Assembly (NCBI RefSeq): GCF_041154485.1
Contig: NZ_AP028669.1
Coordinates: 4,526,001-4,590,000 of the forward strand
Direction: 5' to 3'
DNA length: 64,000 nucleotides
Origin: Variovorax sp. V93
Lineage (GTDB): Bacteria > Pseudomonadota > Gammaproteobacteria > Burkholderiales > Burkholderiaceae_C
Part shown: positions 56,101 through 63,329 of the stretch, piece after piece
How the letters are laid out: each line of letters begins with the position of its first letter
Position numbering within the stretch: position 1 is the first letter of the stretch
Made by a program: the position numbers and the translations under genes
Notes under the pieces: model-generated
Told to the model about the DNA's origin: nothing
Seen by the model: the letters and a program-made list of their open reading frames with translations, nothing else
Databases searched by the model: none

Positions 56101-56230
56101 CGTGCGCGCGCTGCGACCCGTCGCTCACCGAGAAGAAAAGCGTAAAGGCCGGATAAGGCGCCGGCAACGCCGCACACACCGAGACCAGGCGCTCGTGGCA
56201 GGCATGGAGCTGGTCGGAGAAGGACATCAT
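53156..56230 (-). CDS. Toroid-like / Mur-ligase-like fusion protein of the adhesin cluster
   Basis: A 1024-aa soluble protein. Residues about 190-560 are rich in paired helices (RHASVLSAMIEAWELVRDDK, GEAAYGLMRLYGLTRDARWL) like the alpha/alpha toroid of sugar epimerases or lyases. Residues about 650-1024 resemble MurF/CapB ligases: GSGTTGSTVAAMLADAL (P-loop), DANPSSMRAALELL and VAILGDMQELG. The P-loop Lys that binds ATP is replaced by Ser, so catalysis may differ or be lost. It lies between an OmpA-like lipoprotein and the T1SS genes. A role in modifying the adhesin or a glycan is inference. Confidence 0.7.
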   Translation of the reverse strand: MMSFSDQLHACHERLVSVCAALPAPYPAFTLFFSVSDGSQRAHVVHARAADFETAWHEGAEAVERWVRDCGIVSPWLRIDWVEGASPMDWAQFKAQLAGVKRNYFRLGLAFDQDFETAFTEQELNANAMLSGDSTIAHAVVNVRNFEAYGQARFARALPLELPADRRVYLLATVGVFCQADGVVHKLVGTGLDAGRRQAPALTPQSALDLVRSGASYLARQVQDDGLFVYGYFPCFDRRIPTYDAMRHASVLSAMIEAWELVRDDKLRLAIDRALDHLANTLIRSYTLADGTEVAFLVDTGEEIRLGGNAACVLALVKYCEAMDTRDWLPLLEKLALGIASLQDGATGSFSHVLHAGDLRVKQASRVIYYDGEAAYGLMRLYGLTRDARWLAVVEKAFDHFIASQHWQAHDHWLSCCVNELTRWNPQEKYFRFGLQNVAGYLDFVLDRKTTFPTLLELMLAAQQMLQRLEATPAMRHLLDELDTEKFYRALEYRAHYLQNGFFWPEMAMYFRRPSTIVGSFFIRHHAFRVRIDDVAQYVSGFVAYRRYLLERPAVPGAGSARDDGGAAWTASEMARVTGGEWVVRPEDGWRASGVTQRSFLRKGRVVFEHQPRPSKTPLAAVALKGVLQPAAAVLCTDPAPHLDKRVPVLQVDDVPQAVLALGAHARTEFTGRVCGVLGSGTTGSTVAAMLADALAVWGEVGRPEGNVSLPSGMAWNLTCMPRHAAYWVLEMGSPHMLASTQLVRPMLAVVTGLSAASQKHRGPSEAAARMDSRIFEGMAPGDSAVLNRDLPEFATFAEAAMAHQLQIVTYGEHRDADVRLLSFDHGEVQAQVLGEPFQLRLNAPGRHMGASAVAALAALQAMRLKLAAAVEPFAQFEPPGGRGALHTIHIGGGSFKLIDETYDANPSSMRAALELLSQAPCEPARRVAILGDMQELGPAAQRHHLDLEPELLASQPDRVLLCGPLMRALHARIRTKVRSHWFVDVSDLSTALGGLLQPGDWVLAKSSAGVGLSRLARVLKALP

Positions 56231-56308
56231 TCGGCCCCAGTCGAATGCGGGAGGCCGGTCGCACCCGGACCGGGAACTCCCATCGAAGGCATCGCGTTTC
56301 TCCGTGTT

Positions 56309-56812
56309 TCAGCGGTAGCTGAATTCGGCTCGGCGATTGAGCTGATGGCCCTCCTCGGTGGTTTCGAGCGATGCAGGTTTTTCGATGCCCCAGCTGACGG
56401 CCTCGATGCGTTCGCCCGGCACGCCAAGCTGCGTGAGCGCGCGCTGCACGGATTCGGCCCTGCGCTGGCCCAGCGCGAGGTTGTATTCGCGGCCGCCGCG
56501 CAAGTCGGTGTGGCCCTCGATCACCACCTTGCTGGCGGGACGGTTCCTGAGATAGCTCGCATGCGCTTCCACCACGTTGCGGTACTGCGGCTTGATGTCG
56601 TATTTGTCGAAGTCGAAGTACACGATCTTCAGCGCGACGGGACCGTTCTGCACCGGTGCGGGCGGGGGCGGTTCCACCTTCGCCACCGGCGCCTTGTTCG
56701 AGTAGTAGTAGGTCGCGTCTTCGCGTCCGCTCTTGGAGGCCGTTCCACAAGCGGCAAGGCTTGCTGCAAGGGCGACGATGGTCAGTATCCGGTAGCTGCT
56801 GCTGTTCTTCAT
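56309..56812 (-). CDS. OmpA/Pal-like lipoprotein of the adhesin cluster
   Basis: A 167-aa lipoprotein (lipobox LAAC, Cys22) with a short Pro-rich spacer and a C-terminal OmpA domain (IVYFDFDKYDIKPQYRNVVE; VVIEGHTDLRGGREYNLALG; NRRAEFSY) that binds peptidoglycan. It is smaller than Pal and lies 84 bp after the adhesin stop. It may tether the secretion machine or the adhesin to the wall. Confidence 0.9.
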   Translation of the reverse strand: MKNSSSYRILTIVALAASLAACGTASKSGREDATYYYSNKAPVAKVEPPPPAPVQNGPVALKIVYFDFDKYDIKPQYRNVVEAHASYLRNRPASKVVIEGHTDLRGGREYNLALGQRRAESVQRALTQLGVPGERIEAVSWGIEKPASLETTEEGHQLNRRAEFSYR

Positions 56813-56827
56813 ATCAAATCCTTTCTC

Positions 56828-56853
56828 GGGCCAGGCCGGTGGCGGCCTGGCCC
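56828..56853. repeat. Strong inverted repeat between adhesin and OmpA-like gene
   Basis: GGGCCAGGCC and GGCCTGGCCC pair perfectly (10 bp) around a six-base loop. On the coding (minus) strand no T-run follows, so it is less a terminator than an mRNA-stabilising or partial-attenuation hairpin that could keep downstream genes below the adhesin level. Confidence 0.5.
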
Positions 56854-56896
56854 TGGTGCGTTGTTTTTCTTCCTTCTCCTCTACTGCTCTTGTTCC

Positions 56897-59800
56897 TTAG
56901 CCCAGCAGGCCGTGCAGGATGTTCGTCACCGGGGTGAGCACGCTGCCGGTGCCGGCGGCCTGGTCCACCAGGCTGGTGATCGGGGTCACCACGTCGGTCA
57001 CGATCGGCGCGGCGTCCTCCACGGTGTGCACCAGGCTGTTGTGGACGGTCTCGATCACCGGGTCAAGCGTCGGGGTTGCGCCGGCCAGGATGTCGGTCAC
57101 GGGCTCTGCCACCTCGGACACGGCGGCCACCACGGGCTCCAGTGCCTCGCCGAGCGTGCTTGCGGTGTCGAGCACCGGCTCCAGGATGTTGGCCGCCGGG
57201 CCGCTGCCGCCCAGCACGCCGCCGAGCAGGCCATCGCTGCCGAGCAGGCTGCCGACCAGGCCATCGTCGCCAAGCAGATCGCCACCGAGCAGGCCGCCGA
57301 CGATGCCGTCTTCGCCCAGCACGCCGCCGAGCAGGTCACCGCCGAGCAAGTCACCGCCCAGCAGATCGCCACCGAGCAGGTTGCCGACCAGGCCGTCTTC
57401 GCCCAGCACGCCGCCCAGCAGATCGCCACCGAGCAAGTCACCGCCCAAGAGGTCGCCACCGAGCAGGTTGCCGACCAGGCCGTCTTCGCCCAGCACGCCG
57501 CCGAGCAGGTCACCACCGAGCAGATCACCACCCAAGAGGTCGCCACCGAGCAGGTTGCCGACCAGGCCGTCTTCGCCCAGCACGCCGCCCAGCAGATCGC
57601 CACCGAGCAAGTCACCGCCCAAGAGGTCGCCGCCAAGCAGGTTGTCGACCAGGCCGTCTTCACCCAGCACGCCGCCCAGCAGATCGCCACCGAGCAAGTC
57701 ACCGCCCAAGAGGTCGCCACCGAGCAGGTTGCCGACCAGGCCGTCTTCACCCAGCACGCCGCCCAGCAGATCACCACCGAGCAAGTCACCGCCCAAGAGG
57801 TCGCCGCCAAGCAGGTTGCCGACCAGGCCGTCTTCACCCAGCACGCCGCCCAGCAGATCACCACCGAGCAAGTCACCGCCCAAGAGGTCGCCGCCAAGCA
57901 GGTTGCCGACCAGGCCGTCTTCACCCAGCACGCCTCCCAGGAGATCGCCACCGAGCAAGTCACCGCCCAAGAGGTCGCCACCGAGCAGGCCGCCCAGCAG
58001 GCCGTCTTCGCCGAGCACACCGCCCAGCAGGCCCTCGTCGCCCAGCAGGTTGTCGACCAGGCCATCCTCACCGAGCACGCCGCCGAGCAGGCCGTCCTCG
58101 GCAAGCAGGCTGCCGATGGCGCCGCCGCTGCCGAGCAAGCCGTCTTCGCCGAGCAGCCCGCCGACCACGCCGTCATCGCCAAGCACACCGCCCAGCAGAC
58201 CGTCTTCACCCAGCACGCCATCGGTCACGCCGCCGAGCAGGCCGTCTTCGCCGCCGAGCAAGCCGCCCAGCGGGCTGTCTTCGAGCAGGCCGCCCACTGC
58301 GCCGTCGGCGCCCAGGAGGTTGTCGACCACGCCGTCCTGGCCCAGCAGGCCGCCGGAGAGGCCGTCGCTGCCCAGCAGACTGGACAGCGCGCCGTCGCCG
58401 CCAAGCAGGCCGCCCACCACGCCATCGCCGCCGAGCAGGCTGCCCACGGGGCTTCCTCCGCCGATCAGGCCACCCAGCAGGCCCTCTTCGCCCAGTACGC
58501 CGCCGAGCACGCCGCCAAGGGCGCCGTCGTCGCCGAGCAGGCCGCCGACGATGCCTTCGTCGCCGACCACGTTGTCCAGCAGGCTGCCGATGGCACTGCC
58601 TTCACCGATGAGGCCGTCCAGCGCGCTGCCTTCGGCGAGCAGGCCGCCCACCAGGCCTTCTTCGCCGACGAGTCCGGCGAGGAGGCTGTCCTGGCCGAGC
58701 AGCCCTTCGACCACGTTGCCGACCACGCCGTCGTCGCCCACGAGCTCCTCGAGCGCGCCGTCCAGGCCAAGGCTGCCGGTGAGGCCGCTCAGGATGCCTT
58801 CCTCGCCCACCAGGTTGTCCAGACCGTTCTGGAGGGCGTCGGTGACGTAGTCGACCTGCTTGACCAGCTGGTCGACCAGCGCACCCGTCGCGCCTTCGCC
58901 CAGGAGGCCATCGACGATCGGGCTGGCCACGCCGCCCACGCCTTCAGCCACGGTCTCGACGAAATCGTCCGCCGGATCGAGCTGGTTGGGATCGTTCTCG
59001 GAGAACTCGGAACCGAGCACCGGGGCCAGCACGTCGTCGACCACGTCGGTCACGCCGTCGACCACGCCCAGCACCGGGTCGAGCGAGTCGCCAAGACCCG
59101 CGGTGTCGCCGATCGAACCGACCAGGCCGCCGGCCGCGCCATCGCCCGGATCGAGCAGGCTGTCGCCGCCATCGGAGTCTGCGTCCGCGTCTGCGTCGGC
59201 GTCTGCGTCTGCGTCTGCGTCTGCGTCGGCGTCGGCGTCTGCGTCTGCGTCTGCGTCGGCATCGGCATCTGCATCTGCGTCTGCGTCGGCATCTGCATCT
59301 GCATCTGCATCTGCGTCGGCATCAGCATCAGCATCAGCATCAGCGTCAGCGTCAGCATCAGCATCAGCATCAGCATCAGCATCAGCATCAGCGTCAGCAT
59401 CAGCGTCGGCATCGGCGTCTGCATCACCGTCGGCATCCGCATCGGCATCCGCGTCGGCGTCTGCATCCGCATCGCCCTCACCGCCACCGCCGGCGAAGAA
59501 CGGGATCACTCCGCCGCCGTCGCCACCGCCACCGCCGCCCAGCGCGGCGCCAAGCGCAGCCGCGCCCAGTGCGCCGAGCGCGAATTCGCCGAGGCCAAGG
59601 CCGCTACCGGCCGCGACCTTCTTGGTGACGGCCAGTGCGGCCGCGTCGGCGTCGCTGTCGGGTGGGGTCACCTGCAGGTCGCCCGAGGCGACGTCCACAT
59701 TCACTTGTTCGAGGCCGCCGGGCAGCTTGGTCGAGCCGATGGTGGCGTCGGTGCCGCCGGTGAAGACGCCGGCCAGCGGCGCCTTGTTGGTGGCCGAGCC

Positions 59801-60097
59801 GGGGAACAGGACGTTGGCCTGTCCGCCTTCGGGAACGATCACGCGGTCACCCGCGATCAGGGTCTGGTTGCCGTCCACCGGAATGCGGACACCCTCGCGC
59901 ATCACCGCGACGCCCGGCGTAGCATTGGACAATGTGCCCACGCTGGCGGGTGCCGCCGCAGCGGCGGCAGGTGCCGACGAGCTCATCGCGGCGGGTGCGC
60001 CGAGCGGTGTGCTGGTGGCTTGGGCGATGACCACAGGAGCAACGCCACTGGCGGCAAGTCCTTCGGTCGAATTGGTCGGTGCTTGTGGTGCGTTCAT
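56897..60097 (-). CDS. Large repetitive type I-secreted adhesin (BapA/LapA-like)
   Basis: A 1066-aa acidic, cysteine-free surface protein. Residues 1-180 contain a conserved opening with VMREGVRIPVDGNQTLIAGD, like BapA prefix domains. A Gly/Ala stretch leads into about 99 residues of alternating Asp-Ala, then about 600 residues of LLGG/GEDGLVGNLL-type Gly-Leu-Asp repeats and a hydrophobic C-terminus likely to hold the secretion signal. No classical RTX nonapeptides are clear. The start at 60097 is set by the sigma-54 promoter at 60131-60146, which lies inside the longer open frame, and by the AGAGG site. T1SS genes follow downstream. Confidence 0.8.
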   Translation of the reverse strand: MNAPQAPTNSTEGLAASGVAPVVIAQATSTPLGAPAAMSSSAPAAAAAAPASVGTLSNATPGVAVMREGVRIPVDGNQTLIAGDRVIVPEGGQANVLFPGSATNKAPLAGVFTGGTDATIGSTKLPGGLEQVNVDVASGDLQVTPPDSDADAAALAVTKKVAAGSGLGLGEFALGALGAAALGAALGGGGGGDGGGVIPFFAGGGGEGDADADADADADADADGDADADADADADADADADADADADADADADADADADADADADADADADADADADADADADADADADADADADADADADADADADSDGGDSLLDPGDGAAGGLVGSIGDTAGLGDSLDPVLGVVDGVTDVVDDVLAPVLGSEFSENDPNQLDPADDFVETVAEGVGGVASPIVDGLLGEGATGALVDQLVKQVDYVTDALQNGLDNLVGEEGILSGLTGSLGLDGALEELVGDDGVVGNVVEGLLGQDSLLAGLVGEEGLVGGLLAEGSALDGLIGEGSAIGSLLDNVVGDEGIVGGLLGDDGALGGVLGGVLGEEGLLGGLIGGGSPVGSLLGGDGVVGGLLGGDGALSSLLGSDGLSGGLLGQDGVVDNLLGADGAVGGLLEDSPLGGLLGGEDGLLGGVTDGVLGEDGLLGGVLGDDGVVGGLLGEDGLLGSGGAIGSLLAEDGLLGGVLGEDGLVDNLLGDEGLLGGVLGEDGLLGGLLGGDLLGGDLLGGDLLGGVLGEDGLVGNLLGGDLLGGDLLGGDLLGGVLGEDGLVGNLLGGDLLGGDLLGGDLLGGVLGEDGLVGNLLGGDLLGGDLLGGDLLGGVLGEDGLVDNLLGGDLLGGDLLGGDLLGGVLGEDGLVGNLLGGDLLGGDLLGGDLLGGVLGEDGLVGNLLGGDLLGGDLLGGDLLGGVLGEDGLVGNLLGGDLLGGDLLGGDLLGGVLGEDGIVGGLLGGDLLGDDGLVGSLLGSDGLLGGVLGGSGPAANILEPVLDTASTLGEALEPVVAAVSEVAEPVTDILAGATPTLDPVIETVHNSLVHTVEDAAPIVTDVVTPITSLVDQAAGTGSVLTPVTNILHGLLG
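57294..57990. repeat. 87-bp tandem repeats in the adhesin gene
   Basis: At least seven near-identical 87-bp units (29 residues each) run through the gene, marked by the same TTG at 57381, 57468, 57555, 57642, 57729, 57816 and 57903. Units differ by a few silent or conservative bases (for example one has Asp-Asn where others have Gly-Asn). Exact units invite slippage or recombination, so copy number probably varies. More diverged copies extend to about 58900. Confidence 0.92.
59177..59473. repeat. Asp-Ala (hexanucleotide) tract in the adhesin gene
   Basis: About 99 codons alternate Asp and Ala with a single Gly interruption, written as hexanucleotides of the GAC/GAT-GCA/GCC/GCG type. Blocks with identical codon pairs are evident (GATGCT runs in the middle), pointing to recent expansion. 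The product is a long polyanion, perhaps calcium-binding or a spacer. Confidence 0.92.
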
Positions 60098-60130
60098 GAC
60101 AGCCTCTGTGACAAAAGATGCATCTACAGG

Positions 60131-60146
60131 GGCAACTAGCGTGCCG
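60131..60146 (-). promoter_or_regulatory. Sigma-54 promoter of the adhesin gene
   Basis: Leftward the bases read CGGCACGCTAGTTGCC, matching TGGCACG-N4-TTGCW at all but the two outermost positions and with exact spacing. Transcription would begin near 60120, 23 nt before the chosen ATG at 60097. A sigma-54 activator gene lies in the same cluster. Confidence 0.8.
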
Positions 60147-60274
60147 TGCTGCCAACTCTTTTGAGCCACCGGGTCGTCAAGAACGCAAGCTATTGATTTT
60201 TATGGATATTTTTCTGAAAACCGGTGTCCGCGCGATCGACCGAAACAGCGCTTTGGATGCTGTTTTGACCATTC

Positions 60275-60293
60275 GTTACGTTACGGCGTAACG
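60275..60293. promoter_or_regulatory. GTTACG palindrome upstream of the adhesin promoter
   Basis: GTTACG at 60275 runs into CGTTAC-GGC-GTAACG (60279-60293), a perfect inverted repeat. It is about 165 bp upstream of the predicted adhesin start, a normal distance for an enhancer used by a sigma-54 activator. The 285-bp intergenic region around it has no gene. Confidence 0.6.
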
Positions 60294-60382
60294 TCCCGCT
60301 ACCGGAACATCGGGCACCTTTCGAGCTGCAGGCGCGCGGTTTTCTCTCCCCTCTTTTTCCTTTCCAGCTTCTCCATACAGAT

Positions 60383-60817
60383 ATGTTCAATCCCTCCCAG
60401 GAAGACGTGCGCCGCTTCTTTTGCGACGTGTACGCCAAGCACCTCCAAGGCCTGCCGATGGAAGCGCTCGAGACGATTGCCGCGGGATGGATCGACGCGC
60501 ACCCCGAATACCACGAGGACCTGGCCGACGCCGATGCCGCCGTGGCCCGCGTGTACGACGGTTCGAACGGCCGCGAGAACCCGTTCCTGCACTTGTCGAT
60601 GCATCTTTCGATCAGCGAGCAGTGCTCCATCGACCAGCCGCGAGGCATCCGCCAGGCCGTCGAGCTGCTGGCTGCCCGCCGTGGCTCGCTGCTCGACGCG
60701 CATCACGAGGCCATGGAGTGCCTCGGCCAGATGATGTGGGAGAGCCAGCGCGCCGGCCGCCCGCCCGATGGCGACGGCTACGTCGCGTGCGTGCAGCGGC
60801 GTGCAACCAAGGACTAA
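60383..60817 (+). CDS. DUF1841 family protein
   Basis: A 144-aa soluble protein of the DUF1841 family, starting MFNPSQEDVRRFFCDVYAKH and containing NPFLHLSMHLSISEQCSIDQ and HEAMECLGQMMWESQR, both typical of the family. His-rich helices suggest metal binding, but the role is unknown. It converges on pcaQ with a 4-nt overlap. Confidence 0.88.
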   Translation: MFNPSQEDVRRFFCDVYAKHLQGLPMEALETIAAGWIDAHPEYHEDLADADAAVARVYDGSNGRENPFLHLSMHLSISEQCSIDQPRGIRQAVELLAARRGSLLDAHHEAMECLGQMMWESQRAGRPPDGDGYVACVQRRATKD

Positions 60818-61800
60818 CCGGCCTTCCGGGAAGGCGGCGCGCCCTGCTGCCTGGCGCCTTCGCGCAGCAGCGCGGCCATGGCGCTGCGCAGCGCCGAGGG
60901 CTCGGCGTCGCTGCGCAGCAGCAGGCCCACCGGCTCGTCGGTGCCGGCGGTTTCGATGCGCAGCCGGACCAGCCGCTGGTCGGCCAGCTCGCCGCGCGCG
61001 GCGCCCAGCGGCGTGATCCAGACCGCATCGGACACCGCCACCAGGCCGCGCGCCACCGCAACGTCGAGCGTCTGCAGCGCGTGCGGCGGAAGCGCGAGGC
61101 CGCGGGCCGACAGAAAGCTTTCGGTGTTGTGGCGCGGGATGGTGCCCTCGCCATACACCACCAGCGGGAAATCGAGCACCGCCTGCACCGACACCGCCCG
61201 GGTCGACCGGTTCGCCAGCGGATGGCCGGGGCGTACCGCAAACACCAGCGGCTCGGTGTAGAGCAGCTCGAAGCTGAGCCCGCCCATCAGCCGCGGATCG
61301 CTCATGCGGCCCGCCACCAGGTCGAGTTCGCCGGCGCGCAGCTCATCGAGCAGCACCGGGTTGGCCGCGCTCTTCACCACCACCTGCACCGAAGGCCAGC
61401 GCTCGCGAAAGCGCGCGAGCGCCGCCGGCAGCAGCGCCGGCGCCACGCTCGGCAGCGCGCCGATGCGCAGCCGCTCGACGCGCTCGCCGGAAGCCGGCGC
61501 CACCGCCTGCGCGCTGGCGTCGATGGCCTCGAGCACGCGCAGCGCGTGGACCAGCAGCTGTTCGCCCGCCGGCGCGAGCCCCTGCACGCCGCGCCGCCCG
61601 GCATTGCCGCGCTCGACCAGGCGCGCCCCGACGATGGCCTCCAGCTCGGACAGCGTCTTGGACACCGCCGGCTGGCTCAGCGACAGCCGCTCGGCGGCGC
61701 GCGCGAGATGGCGCTCCTGCGCCACCGCGACAAGGCAGCGCAGGTGGCGCAGCTGCACATTGCGCACAAAGTCCTGGCGAAGGTCGGCGGGAGTTTTCAA
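60814..61800 (-). CDS. pcaQ: LysR-type activator of protocatechuate genes
   Basis: A 328-aa LysR-type regulator: winged helix at the N-terminus (LRHLRCLVAVAQERHLARAA, LSLSQPAVSKTLSELEAIVG) and a periplasmic-binding-like effector domain. The sequence style and the divergent pcaHG genes identify PcaQ, which activates them with a pathway intermediate. The start is TTG at 61800, with no clear ribosome site. An ATAACC half-site lies just upstream of it (61813-61808 leftward), resembling the known PcaQ box. Confidence 0.9.
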   Translation of the reverse strand: MKTPADLRQDFVRNVQLRHLRCLVAVAQERHLARAAERLSLSQPAVSKTLSELEAIVGARLVERGNAGRRGVQGLAPAGEQLLVHALRVLEAIDASAQAVAPASGERVERLRIGALPSVAPALLPAALARFRERWPSVQVVVKSAANPVLLDELRAGELDLVAGRMSDPRLMGGLSFELLYTEPLVFAVRPGHPLANRSTRAVSVQAVLDFPLVVYGEGTIPRHNTESFLSARGLALPPHALQTLDVAVARGLVAVSDAVWITPLGAARGELADQRLVRLRIETAGTDEPVGLLLRSDAEPSALRSAMAALLREGARQQGAPPSRKAG

Positions 61801-61907
61801 TTACTGATGGTTATGCAAAACAGACCAATCTTCAATTTACATCATCGAACGGGACTTCTAAAGTTCAGCTTCCGAATTCGATTCGTCCCACGACAGGAGA
61901 CAACGGC

Positions 61908-62633
61908 ATGTTGACGAAAACCCAGGCCTCCCCCGCCATCCTTACCCCCCGCGACTGGAAGGCCCACCCTTCCTACATCTACCCCGGCTACAAGTCGACC
62001 GCGAAGCGCGGCCCCCAAAAGCCCCTGGTCCCGCTGAAGGCCTCGCTCGGCGAACTGCAGCAGCCGGTGTACGGCCACGACAGCATCGGCGAGCTCGACC
62101 ACGACCTGACGCGCAATGCGCGCAGGAACGGCGAGCCGCTCGGCGAACGCATGATCCTCACCGGCCAGGTGCTCGACGAACGCCGCCGCCCGGTGGCCAA
62201 CACGCTGGTCGAAATCTGGCAGGCCAACGCCGCCGGCCGCTACGTGCACAAGGTCGACCAGCACGATGCGCCGCTGGACCCCAACTTCCTGGGCGCGGGC
62301 CGCTGCCTCACCGACAGCGAGGGCCGCTACCGCTTCCTCACCATCAAGCCCGGCGCCTACCCCTGGGGCAACCACCCCAACGCCTGGCGCCCGCAGCACA
62401 TCCACATGTCGCTGTTCGGCCAGAGCTTTGCGAGCCGCCTGGTCACGCAGATGTATTTCCCCGGCGATCCGCTGCTGCAGTACGACCCCATGGTCACCGG
62501 CACCCCCGAGCGCTACCGCAACCGGCTGATTGCCGACTTCAGCCTCGACATCACCGAGGAAGGCTACGCACTGGGCTACCAGTTCGACGTCGTGCTGCGC
62601 GGCGCCGACGAGACGCCGTTCGAAAACCGCTGA
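61908..62633 (+). CDS. pcaH: Protocatechuate 3,4-dioxygenase beta subunit
   Basis: A 241-aa intradiol dioxygenase beta chain carrying the Fe(III) site. The expected ligands lie in GRYVHKVDQH (Tyr), YPWGNHPNAWRPQHIHM (Tyr and two His). It cleaves protocatechuate between the hydroxyls to 3-carboxy-cis,cis-muconate. The start follows AGGAGA. pcaG begins 20 bp downstream. Confidence 0.96.
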   Translation: MLTKTQASPAILTPRDWKAHPSYIYPGYKSTAKRGPQKPLVPLKASLGELQQPVYGHDSIGELDHDLTRNARRNGEPLGERMILTGQVLDERRRPVANTLVEIWQANAAGRYVHKVDQHDAPLDPNFLGAGRCLTDSEGRYRFLTIKPGAYPWGNHPNAWRPQHIHMSLFGQSFASRLVTQMYFPGDPLLQYDPMVTGTPERYRNRLIADFSLDITEEGYALGYQFDVVLRGADETPFENR

Positions 62634-62653
62634 GCAAGAAGGAGACACACACC

Positions 62654-63262
62654 ATGTTGATGACCGCACAGGAAGCCGACTTCGGCCAGACCCCCTCCCA
62701 GACCGTGGGCCCCTACTTCGCCTACGGCCTCACCGCCGCGCAGTACGGCTACGACTTCGACCAGCCTTTCGACACCGTGGTCGCCCTGGACAACGCCTCC
62801 GGCGAGCGCATCCGCCTCGAAGGCCGCGTGATCGACGGCGACGGCAACCCCATCAACGATGCGCTGGTCGAGATCAGCCAGCCCGACGGCGAGGGCCGCT
62901 ATCCGCAGACGCCCGCCGAAGCGCGCGAAATGGGCTTTCGCGCCTTCGGCCGCGCCGGCACGGGCACCGATGCCCAGAACCGCTTCGTGTTCCACACCGT
63001 GAAGCCGGGCGCCGAATCGCCGGGCGAAGCCCCGCACATCAATGCGATCGTGCTGATGCGCGGCCTGCTGCTGCATGCCTTCACGCGCGTGTATTTCAGC
63101 GACGAGGCCGAAGCCAACGCCAAGGACGCCGTGCTGGCCAGCGTGCCGGCCGAGCGGCGCCACACGCTGATTGCCGAGCGCGTGGAGCAAGGCGGCGCGG
63201 TGAGCTACCGCTTCGACATCCGCATGCAGGGGCCCCAGGAGACGGTGTTCTTCGACGTCTGA
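62654..63262 (+). CDS. pcaG: Protocatechuate 3,4-dioxygenase alpha subunit
   Basis: A 202-aa alpha chain, paralogous to PcaH but without the full iron ligand set. Family marks are TPSQTVGPYFAYGLT, GRVIDGDGNPINDALVEISQ and HINAIVLMRGLLLHAFTRVY. It shapes the active site of the alpha-beta protomer. A GAAGGAG ribosome site precedes it. A terminator follows the gene. Confidence 0.96.
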   Translation: MLMTAQEADFGQTPSQTVGPYFAYGLTAAQYGYDFDQPFDTVVALDNASGERIRLEGRVIDGDGNPINDALVEISQPDGEGRYPQTPAEAREMGFRAFGRAGTGTDAQNRFVFHTVKPGAESPGEAPHINAIVLMRGLLLHAFTRVYFSDEAEANAKDAVLASVPAERRHTLIAERVEQGGAVSYRFDIRMQGPQETVFFDV

Positions 63263-63283
63263 ACACAGCCGGCCCCGCAAACA

Positions 63284-63310
63284 AGAAAGCCCGCTCGATG
63301 CGGGCTTTCT
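63284..63310. terminator. Bidirectional intrinsic terminator
   Basis: AGAAAGCCCGC and GCGGGCTTTCT pair perfectly over 11 bp with a five-base loop, with an A-run on one side and a T-run on the other. It can end transcription of pcaHG rightward and of the cytochrome gene leftward. Confidence 0.9.
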
Positions 63311-63329
63311 TCATGGGACGGGCCGACGC

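Noticed and set aside
57294..57990. CRISPR-like array
   Set aside because: The 87-bp units are contiguous, in frame and without unique spacers; they are protein repeats.
59050..59487. Met/Gln/Thr/Pro-rich minus-strand frame
   Set aside because: It is the Asp-Ala hexanucleotide read in another frame.
53288..60139. A 2283-aa open frame on the plus strand opposite the adhesin and Mur-ligase-like genes
   Set aside because: It mirrors high-GC coding DNA and repeats read backwards, shows low-complexity Val/Cys/Ile/His/Gln runs, and has no domain; the minus-strand genes have domains, starts and coupling.
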